The notes under the pieces were generated by a model. That model had not been told where the DNA came from. It was given only the letters and a program-made list of their open reading frames with translations, and made no database searches. Positions 1-5,378 of a DNA stretch of 5,378 bases are shown here, in pieces. The DNA lies in contig PAIW01000083.1 in the NCBI GenBank assembly GCA_002710885.1, forward strand, positions 16,394 to 21,771, given 5' to 3'. Position numbers and translations under genes: made by a program. Numbering within the stretch: position 1 is the stretch's first letter; every line of letters starts with the position of its first letter. This DNA is from Chloroflexota bacterium. GTDB taxonomy: Bacteria > Chloroflexota > Dehalococcoidia > SAR202 > UBA11138.

Positions 1-276
1 GAGATTGCGGCAGCGCTCAATGCCAGCCGTCTGATATTCTTGACAGACGTCGAGGGCGTTCTGGATTCTTCGCGTCGGTTAATTCCTCGGCTGACCGAGC
101 GCCAGGCGCAGGAGTTGATTCGGTCTCAAGTAATCGCAGGCGGCATGATTCCTAAAATCGAAGCTTGCTTGCAAGCGCTTCGTGACGGCGGAAACTCCCA
201 GATTATCGACGGTCGACTGCCCGGCGCTTTGCGGGCCTCACTGAACGGCAAACCCATGGGAACACAGATTGGATAA
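1..276 (+). CDS. argB: Acetylglutamate kinase, C-terminal part (5' end outside window)
   Basis: ArgB phosphorylates N-acetyl-L-glutamate with ATP, the second step of arginine biosynthesis in the cytoplasm. The frame is open from the first base and ends at TAA 274-276, giving 91 residues, about the last third of a family that usually runs to 260-300. A TTG at position 40 could be mistaken for a start, but homology continues upstream of it (EIAAALNASRLIF). Visible family motifs are LTDVEGVLD (fragment residues 14-22), GGMIPKIEA (47-55), whose Lys52 matches the catalytic Lys217 of E. coli ArgB, IIDGR (68-72), and a C-terminal NGKPMGTQI that resembles NGMPMGTRI of the E. coli enzyme. The amino-acid kinase fold's N-terminal ATP-binding part lies outside the window. 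Whether the enzyme is arginine-inhibited cannot be judged, because the N-terminal helix that marks that class is missing. The next gene follows after 7 nt. Confidence 0.95.
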   Translation, partial: EIAAALNASRLIFLTDVEGVLDSSRRLIPRLTERQAQELIRSQVIAGGMIPKIEACLQALRDGGNSQIIDGRLPGALRASLNGKPMGTQIG

Positions 277-283
277 CTGAAAC

Positions 284-3094
284 ATGGCTGAAGATTTCGA
301 ACGCAACGGCGAACCTCCAATTGACATAATTCAGAACATCCCGACCAATTTCGGGCCATTTTTGAAATGGGGCGCGATCCTGGCGCTGATTGTTGCCATC
401 TTCGTGATTTCGACCATCGGCAGGTCGATATACACGGACCTCTTATGGTATGACGGTCTGGGGTTCAAAAGCGTCTACACCAAGATTCTGTCCACCAAAA
501 TTATCATGTTCTTGGTGGGAATGGTTATATTTGGCGCGATCGCGTCGGTTAGCCTGTGGTGCGGCTTCAAGCAGAGCAAAGGCGAAGTCACGCTGCCACT
601 ACCTCCGGAACTCATCGTGGTTTTGAACAAAGCGGTGATTTTTGGAACCATAGGCGCAGGAGCGATACTTTCAATCATATTCGGGACGGTATTTTCCTCG
701 CGTTGGGAGCTATTCCTCCGATTCAGAAATGCTACTGAATTCTCGTTAGTCGACCCGGTTTACAGCAAGTCTGTTTCGTTCTTCGTTTTCGACCTTCCAA
801 TTTTGACATTCGTTCAAGGTTGGTTGTTGGGCGCGCTGATCGTTGTGTTGCTGGCGACAGTTGCTCTGCACTTCGTAAATTACAGCCTGAGAGGCGTCAA
901 TTTCACCCTCACGCCGATGATGAAACTGCACCTTTCCATAATTGGCGCCCTTATTATGTTCACACTCGCTTGGGGCCACTGGTTGGACCGCTGGGAACTG
1001 GTGCTTGCCGATCGGGGCGCGATATTCGGAGCGATGTTCACAGACCTGAATGCCCGGCAGCCGGCGCTTCTAATAACGACGATCATTGCCACAGCATCGG
1101 GTATTTTGATGCTTGTGAACGCATATATGAGGAGCGTTAGAGTACTGGTCGGCGCGGTGGCTCTGTGGTTGGTGTTTGCGCTTTTGCTAGGGGCCGGATG
1201 GCCTGCGCTGATACAACGGTTCTCGGTCACGCCGAACGAGTTTGTCAAAGAGGCAGAATATATCGGTCGCAACATCGAGTTCACTCGTATGGGATTCGCC
1301 CTCGATCGTATCGAAGAGCAATTCTACCCGGCAGAAACCGAGATTACCGCGGATCTGGTTCGAGAGAATATTACGACGATCAACAACATTCGCCTGTGGG
1401 ACCCACGGCCATTGGCCGACGTTTACAGGCAGATACAGGCAATCCGACCTTACTACGACTTCATAGACGCAGATATGGACCGCTACACCCTGGGGGGTGA
1501 GTACCGTCAGGTTGCGGTTTCAGCTCGCGAAGTCGCGCCCGAAGGTTTGTCAGCCGAGTCACAGACTTGGGTCAACGACAAGCTGGTCTATACACACGGT
1601 ATGGGGATCGCGATGAGTCCAGTAACCGATTTTACCCCGGAGGGCAGGCCGACGTTCTTCGCCAAGGATATACCCAACGACGGGACGATACCCGTTGGAA
1701 TCGAGGGCTCAATCGGCGAGCCTGATTTGGTCGTCGATAATCCGCGTATCTACTATGGCGAAAACACGTTACATCACATTGTGGCAAATTCCGCGACCGA
1801 AGAACTTGACTACCAGACGTCTGGCGACGACTTGATTCGCAATAGATACGATGGAACTGGCGGCGTTCGGATGAGTTCGATATTCCGTAAGTTGGCCTAC
1901 ACTTGGCAAGTTGGCGACTTCAACTTGTTGATCAGCAATCAGATTACCGGCGATAGTCGACTCCAGTATCGCCGGTCAATTGAGGAACGTATCGCGACGG
2001 TTGCGCCTTTCCTCATCTTGGACGCCGACCCGTATATCGTCGTCGAAAACGGAAAGCTGACCTGGATACAGGATGCTTACACTGCGACCGACAAGTTCCC
2101 TTACTCGGACCCTTCGGGTGACATCGAAACCGGAACGTTCAACTATATGCGAAATAGCGTCAAAATCACGATGGACGCTTACAACGGCGACCTGACGTTC
2201 TACATTTGGGACACGACCGACCCGCTCATCCAGACCTATGCCAAGATTTTCCCAGACCTGTTCACGGACGGCTCTGAGATGCCCGCGGGTCTGCGAGAGC
2301 ATGTCCGTTACCCGCTGGATTTTTTCGCGGTACAAGCGGACAAATATATCAAGTATCATATGCAGGATCCGCAGAACTTCTACAACAATGTTGACTTGTG
2401 GGAAACGCCCAACGAGAAATTCGGCCAGTCGGACATGTTCCAGCCAGTCCGTCCGTACTACGTAATAATGAAACTCCCTGGCGAGGAGAAAGAGGAGTTC
2501 GTCCTCCTGTTCCCCTACACTCCGAGTCAACGCAAGAACCTCATAGGTTGGATGGCCGCGCGCAGTGATGGAGAGCATTACGGTAAGCTTCTCGCGTTCA
2601 ATTTCCCGAAAGACCTGAATGTGGACGGCCCCGAGCAGGTTGAGGCCAGAATCGACAACGACCAGGACATCTCTGCTTGGTTTACATTGAGATGCTCGGC
2701 TGGTTCGGTGTGTATCCGTGGCAACCTATTGGTCATACCTATCGGCAACGGTCTTCTGTACGCCGAGCCTGTATACATCAGGGCCGAGGGTGTCAGCTTT
2801 CCTGAATTGAAGCGCGTCATTCTCAGCACAGCCGACAAGGTAGTGATGGAAGACTCGCTGGAACTGGCGCTGGCAGAGCTAACCGGCGATCGATCGTTCG
2901 CCGCAGGCAGCGGCGATTCGCCATCATCGGCAGGGCCAACCACGACGACCCCTGGCGCAACGACGCCAGCAAGCTCCGATACGGTCGAGGGTCAGATAGG
3001 GAACGTTTCTGATGCGTTGGACAGCATTAAATTAGATATCGAAACATTGGAAGAGGCGCTTGAACGCCTGAAAGAACTCACCGGAGGGCAATAA
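284..3094 (+). CDS. UPF0182 (COG1615) family large membrane protein of unknown function
   Basis: This 936-residue protein has the length and architecture of the UPF0182 family, for which I know no established function. Seven hydrophobic helices are visible at about residues 28-46, 73-94, 111-136, 173-198, 215-233, 260-280 and 285-305. They are followed by a soluble domain of about 560 residues that, with the N-terminus inside, would sit outside the membrane. Family-like motifs include DLLWYDGLGF (52-61), RNIEFTRMGFALDRI (329-343), WDPRPLADVY (372-381), YTHGMGIAMSPV (436-447), PRIYYGE (487-493), YPLDFFAVQADKY (676-688), FPYTPSQRKNL (743-753) and IRGNLLVIPI (811-820). The tail is a Ser/Thr/Pro-rich linker (about 871-899) and a probable coiled coil (900-934). 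No catalytic signature is recognisable. ATG 284 is the only reasonable start: it lies 7 nt after argB, and the next in-frame ATG (codon 75) would remove TM1. Only a weak GGA (271-273) could serve as Shine-Dalgarno, so coupling to argB translation is plausible. Family assignment is firm; function is unknown. Confidence 0.93.
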   Translation: MAEDFERNGEPPIDIIQNIPTNFGPFLKWGAILALIVAIFVISTIGRSIYTDLLWYDGLGFKSVYTKILSTKIIMFLVGMVIFGAIASVSLWCGFKQSKGEVTLPLPPELIVVLNKAVIFGTIGAGAILSIIFGTVFSSRWELFLRFRNATEFSLVDPVYSKSVSFFVFDLPILTFVQGWLLGALIVVLLATVALHFVNYSLRGVNFTLTPMMKLHLSIIGALIMFTLAWGHWLDRWELVLADRGAIFGAMFTDLNARQPALLITTIIATASGILMLVNAYMRSVRVLVGAVALWLVFALLLGAGWPALIQRFSVTPNEFVKEAEYIGRNIEFTRMGFALDRIEEQFYPAETEITADLVRENITTINNIRLWDPRPLADVYRQIQAIRPYYDFIDADMDRYTLGGEYRQVAVSAREVAPEGLSAESQTWVNDKLVYTHGMGIAMSPVTDFTPEGRPTFFAKDIPNDGTIPVGIEGSIGEPDLVVDNPRIYYGENTLHHIVANSATEELDYQTSGDDLIRNRYDGTGGVRMSSIFRKLAYTWQVGDFNLLISNQITGDSRLQYRRSIEERIATVAPFLILDADPYIVVENGKLTWIQDAYTATDKFPYSDPSGDIETGTFNYMRNSVKITMDAYNGDLTFYIWDTTDPLIQTYAKIFPDLFTDGSEMPAGLREHVRYPLDFFAVQADKYIKYHMQDPQNFYNNVDLWETPNEKFGQSDMFQPVRPYYVIMKLPGEEKEEFVLLFPYTPSQRKNLIGWMAARSDGEHYGKLLAFNFPKDLNVDGPEQVEARIDNDQDISAWFTLRCSAGSVCIRGNLLVIPIGNGLLYAEPVYIRAEGVSFPELKRVILSTADKVVMEDSLELALAELTGDRSFAAGSGDSPSSAGPTTTTPGATTPASSDTVEGQIGNVSDALDSIKLDIETLEEALERLKELTGGQ
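3083..3088 (+). promoter_or_regulatory. Strong ribosome binding site of argD
   Basis: GGAGGG lies 7 nt before ATG 3096, inside the last codons of the upstream membrane-protein gene. It selects ATG 3096 over the in-frame ATG at 3111 as the argD start. With only one base between the upstream TAA (3092-3094) and this ATG, terminating ribosomes could reinitiate directly on argD. Confidence 0.85.
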
Positions 3095-3095
3095 T

Positions 3096-4286
3096 ATGAC
3101 CACAGAATGGATGGATAAAGAAAGCAAATACTACATGTTCGTTGTGCGCCGCCAGCCGGTTGTCATCGCGCGCGGCGAAGGCACTCGGGTATGGGACGTT
3201 GAAGACAAAGAGTACCTGGACTTCACGTCGGGTTGGGCCGTAAACAATGTCGGACACGCCAACTCGGTCGTCGCCGACGCTATCGCAGAACAGGCGCGCA
3301 CACTGCTTCAGACATCAAACCAGTTCTACACGATTCCTCAGCTTCAATTGGCGGAGATTCTGGTGGAGAACAGCGCTTTGGACAAGGTGTTCTTCTGCAA
3401 CAGCGGCGCCGAAGCCAACGAAGGGGCTATGAAGCTGGCCCGCCGGTATGGCGCTCAGAAACGCAACGGCGCGTTTGAGATTGTCACAGCGCTCAATTCG
3501 TTCCACGGGAGAACTATGGCGAACGTGTCAGCCACTGGACAGCCGCACTACCAGGAGCTATTTCAGCCAATCCCTCCGGGATTCTCCCATGTGCCATTCG
3601 ATGACATCGAAGCGCTGAAAGGAGCCATCACGGATCGCACAGTCGCCGTGATGCTGGAACCCGTGCAGGCCGAAGGCGGAGTTAATATTCCATCTGAGGG
3701 CTATCTTCAGAATGTTCGGGACTTTTGCGACGAGAACGAGCTGCTTTTGATCTTTGACGAAGTGCAAACCGGGATCGGACGTCTGGGCACGTTGTTCGGC
3801 TATCAGTCATTCGGCGTTGAACCCGATATCATGACCCTCGCCAAAGGCCTCGGCGGCGGCGTGCCAATCGGCGCGTTCATGGCTACGGACGAAGCGATGG
3901 CCTTCCAACCCGGAGATCACGGCTCCACGTTCGGAGGTAATGCGCTGACCTGCGCTGCTGCCTACGCTTCTACCAAATACATCCTCGACAACGATGTGGT
4001 CGACAACGCTGCTACTGTTGGAGCGTACCTCGGCCAGGGACTGAACGACCTGATGTCCCGCTACGACTTCATTACTGAAGTCAGGGGCATGGGGTGCCTT
4101 TGGGCAATGCTCTTCGATTCGGACATTACTCCTGCTGTCGTGGGCGCCTGCAACGACGCTGGCATACTTCTGAACCCGCTCAGGCCTAACGCTGTTCGCC
4201 TCATGCCTCCTCTAACCGTCACTAAAGAGGAGATTGATGAGGCGTTGGAGAGGCTGGAGACTGGCATCAAGGTCGCGACGGCTTAA
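3096..4286 (+). CDS. argD: Acetylornithine aminotransferase (class III PLP-dependent)
   Basis: ArgD transfers an amino group from glutamate to N-acetylglutamate 5-semialdehyde, giving N-acetylornithine, in the cytoplasm. The 396-residue length is typical for the family and the gene looks intact. Visible motifs are LDFTSGWAVNNVGH (41-54), the phosphate-cup NSGAEANE (102-109), NSFHGRT (134-140), EPVQAEGG (188-195), the cofactor Asp in IFDEVQTGIGR (219-229, Asp221), the PLP-binding Lys250 in TLAKGLGGGVPIGA, and GSTFGGN (276-282). Close relatives such as succinylornithine, succinyl-diaminopimelate, 4-aminobutyrate and ornithine aminotransferases share this fold, and some ArgD enzymes also serve lysine biosynthesis. 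The flanking argB and argG strongly favour the arginine role. Stop is TAA 4284-4286. It probably shares a transcript with the upstream genes. Confidence 0.95.
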   Translation: MTTEWMDKESKYYMFVVRRQPVVIARGEGTRVWDVEDKEYLDFTSGWAVNNVGHANSVVADAIAEQARTLLQTSNQFYTIPQLQLAEILVENSALDKVFFCNSGAEANEGAMKLARRYGAQKRNGAFEIVTALNSFHGRTMANVSATGQPHYQELFQPIPPGFSHVPFDDIEALKGAITDRTVAVMLEPVQAEGGVNIPSEGYLQNVRDFCDENELLLIFDEVQTGIGRLGTLFGYQSFGVEPDIMTLAKGLGGGVPIGAFMATDEAMAFQPGDHGSTFGGNALTCAAAYASTKYILDNDVVDNAATVGAYLGQGLNDLMSRYDFITEVRGMGCLWAMLFDSDITPAVVGACNDAGILLNPLRPNAVRLMPPLTVTKEEIDEALERLETGIKVATA

Positions 4287-4303
4287 CCCACTGATGGTCA
4301 AGA

Positions 4304-4340
4304 GCGTGTCCACTGGTGATTGAACTGTCGGTGGACACGC
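4304..4340 (+). promoter_or_regulatory. Perfect 10-bp inverted repeat (possible mRNA hairpin) in the argD-argG gap
   Basis: GCGTGTCCAC (4304-4313) and GTGGACACGC (4331-4340) are exact reverse complements separated by 17 nt. In RNA the stem could extend inward through G-U and G-C pairs (4314-4318 with 4326-4330), leaving a loop of about 7 nt. It starts 17 nt after the argD stop and ends 29 nt before the argG start. No T-run follows, so it is not a standard intrinsic terminator. It could act as an mRNA-stability or processing element, a weak attenuator, or a protein-binding operator. The repeat is certain; the function is inference. Confidence 0.6.
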
Positions 4341-4355
4341 CGCATCACGCCCGTG

Positions 4356-4362
4356 AAAGGGA
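4356..4362 (+). promoter_or_regulatory. Ribosome binding site of argG, supporting a TTG start
   Basis: AAAGGGA lies 7 nt before TTG 4370. The argG frame is open back to a TGA at 4292-4294 and contains GTG codons at 4316 and 4331, but neither has a purine-rich Shine-Dalgarno in front of it. Both also lie within the inverted repeat region. The TTG is therefore the best-supported start. Confidence 0.7.
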
Positions 4363-4369
4363 ATCAAAA

Positions 4370-5378
4370 TTGAATTGGCGCGAGTTGCAAGAAAAGGGCG
4401 TGACGCTGGTCGGCGGGGCCGTGTCAGGCGGCCTCGATAGTTGCACTGTGACACACTGGCTGTGGAGCAAAGGGTTCCGCGTGCAAGGATTCACAGTTGA
4501 TCTGGGCCAGCCCGATGAGGAAAATCTGGACGCGATCACTGACAGGATGATCGCCTGCGGCGCTGAGGATTCGATTATCATTCCTGGTCGAGGGTCGCTG
4601 GCAGAGGCAGGGCTGAAAGTCATCCAATCCCAAGCCCGCTATGAGGGCGGTTATTGGAACACGACCGGCATAGCCAGACCGGTCACTGTAGCAGCCATAC
4701 TTCCTGAAATGTCGAAGCGCGATGTCGGAACGCTGTTTCACGGAGCCACCGGTCGCGGCAATGACCAGGTGAGGTTCCAACTGGCGACCAATATGCTAAA
4801 CCCTGACATGGAAGTCTACGCCCCGTGGCGTGATCCAGAATTTATAGCTGAATTTCCGGGCCGTCAACAGATGCTGGACTACTGTGAAGCCAACTCTCTG
4901 CCGATCCGGCCTGCAAGAGAGTCTCGTTACTCCACCGATGCGAACTTTCTGGGCCTGACGCATGAAGCTGGCGATCTTGAGGACGTCACCATCTCGCCAA
5001 CCTTTGTTGAACCGGGAATGGGCGTCTGGCCGTGGGATGCCCCAAACCAGACCCAGGTGGTCACGATTCGTTGGGAATTCGGAGTGCCGGTGGCAATCGA
5101 CGGTAATGCGCTGGGACTGGAAGAGATTTTCGAGACCGCCAACTCTATTGGCGGCAAACACGGTGTCGGAATCGGCGACCATGTCGTCGAAAATCGATTC
5201 GTCGGCGTCAAGTCGCGAGGAATCTATGAAGCCCCAGCGATGGAGCTATTGGGGAGCAGCTACGAGTTCCTGCTCCAGTTTGTTCTGGACCGTCGAGCGC
5301 GGGAGTTTTTTGACTACATATCTGGCGTCATCAGCCTTCAGATATATCAAGGCTACTGGCTAGACTTGGCAACTCGAT
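4370..5378 (+). CDS. argG: Argininosuccinate synthase (3' end outside window)
   Basis: ArgG joins citrulline and aspartate, using ATP, to form argininosuccinate, the penultimate step of arginine synthesis in the cytoplasm. The frame runs from TTG 4370 to the window edge without a stop, giving 336 residues. Family members are about 400-450 long, so the C-terminal part is missing. Motifs, numbered from the TTG, are the ATP-binding PP-loop SGGLDS (19-24), VDLGQPDEE (43-51), NTTGIARPV (97-105), the aspartate/citrulline-site HGATGRGNDQVRF (124-136), APWRDPEF (151-158), RYSTDANFLG (186-195), GGKHGVG (261-267), VENR (273-276) and KSRGIYEAP (281-289). The usual SGGLDTS loop here reads SGGLDSC, a conservative change. 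Some motifs resemble the long E. coli-type enzyme and others the shorter common type. The gene follows argD after 83 nt. The identity is clear; the exact start is less so, with GTG 4331 and 4316 as alternatives. Confidence 0.94.
   Translation, partial: MNWRELQEKGVTLVGGAVSGGLDSCTVTHWLWSKGFRVQGFTVDLGQPDEENLDAITDRMIACGAEDSIIIPGRGSLAEAGLKVIQSQARYEGGYWNTTGIARPVTVAAILPEMSKRDVGTLFHGATGRGNDQVRFQLATNMLNPDMEVYAPWRDPEFIAEFPGRQQMLDYCEANSLPIRPARESRYSTDANFLGLTHEAGDLEDVTISPTFVEPGMGVWPWDAPNQTQVVTIRWEFGVPVAIDGNALGLEEIFETANSIGGKHGVGIGDHVVENRFVGVKSRGIYEAPAMELLGSSYEFLLQFVLDRRAREFFDYISGVISLQIYQGYWLDLATR

Noticed and set aside
40..276. Short separate gene starting at TTG 40
   Set aside because: ArgB homology continues upstream in the same frame to base 1, so this is the interior of a truncated gene, not an independent start.
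321..350. TTGACA resembling a -35 box just inside the UPF0182 gene
   Set aside because: No TATAAT-like -10 at 16-18 nt spacing, and it lies within coding sequence after the start codon. Similar TTGACA strings at 40 and 803 are likewise coding sequence without a -10 partner.
880..1284. 134-codon minus-strand open frame
   Set aside because: It is antisense to membrane helices of the UPF0182 protein, has no visible domain and no ribosome binding or operon context.
1976..2578. 200-codon open frame on the minus strand
   Set aside because: It lies entirely inside the well-supported UPF0182 gene, its translation shows no recognisable family, and it is the kind of antisense frame that appears by chance opposite a coding strand with this codon usage.
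2884..2922. Short palindromes around GGCGATCGATCG and GGCGATTCGCC
   Set aside because: Arms are only about 5 bp, inside coding sequence, and expected by chance in this composition.
4304..4340. Intrinsic (rho-independent) terminator after argD
   Set aside because: The inverted repeat is real, but the sequence after it (CGCATCACGCCC) has no T-run, so a terminator call is not supported.
4424..4780. 118-codon minus-strand open frame
   Set aside because: Antisense shadow of the argG ATP-binding region, with no recognisable protein features.
4962..5363. 133-codon + strand open frame in a different frame from argG
   Set aside because: The overlapping argG frame carries continuous family motifs throughout this stretch, so this is a shadow frame.

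Overview
The window is a dense, single-strand gene cluster of bacterial arginine biosynthesis with a large uncharacterised membrane protein inserted in it. The order is argB (3' end only), a UPF0182/COG1615 family membrane protein, argD, and argG (cut off by the window end). All four genes are on the + strand. The gaps are 7 nt (argB to UPF0182), 1 nt (UPF0182 to argD) and 83 nt (argD to argG). No RNA genes, mobile elements, CRISPR arrays or long repeats were seen, and there is no non-coding stretch over 300 bases.

Organism: base composition is moderate and slightly GC-leaning, and it looks uniform across the genes. The UPF0182 family is best known from Actinobacteria, Cyanobacteria, Chloroflexota and some Firmicutes. 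The ArgB, ArgD and ArgG sequences look like those of a free-living bacterium that makes its own arginine. My best guess is a Chloroflexota lineage (for example a Dehalococcoidia/SAR202-like marine or soil bacterium). This is an inference from family distribution and general sequence feel; no marker gene in the window proves it.

Region by region: positions 1-276 hold the C-terminal 91 residues of acetylglutamate kinase. Positions 284-3094 encode a 936-residue protein with seven predicted N-terminal membrane helices, a large domain predicted to lie outside the membrane, a Ser/Thr/Pro-rich linker and a short C-terminal coiled coil. Positions 3096-4286 encode a complete PLP-dependent acetylornithine aminotransferase with a strong ribosome binding site. 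The 83-nt gap at 4287-4369 contains a perfect 10-bp inverted repeat and the argG ribosome binding site. From 4370 to the window end is argininosuccinate synthase, probably starting at TTG.

How they work together: ArgB phosphorylates N-acetylglutamate, ArgD makes N-acetylornithine two steps later, and ArgG condenses citrulline with aspartate. ArgC, ArgJ/ArgE, ArgF and ArgH are not in the window. In particular no argF lies between argD and argG. The tight spacing suggests that argB, the UPF0182 gene and argD are co-transcribed and probably translationally coupled. The hairpin before argG could be a point where argG expression is tuned separately. The most notable point is the unknown-function membrane protein placed within an amino-acid biosynthesis operon; everything else is fairly ordinary core metabolism.
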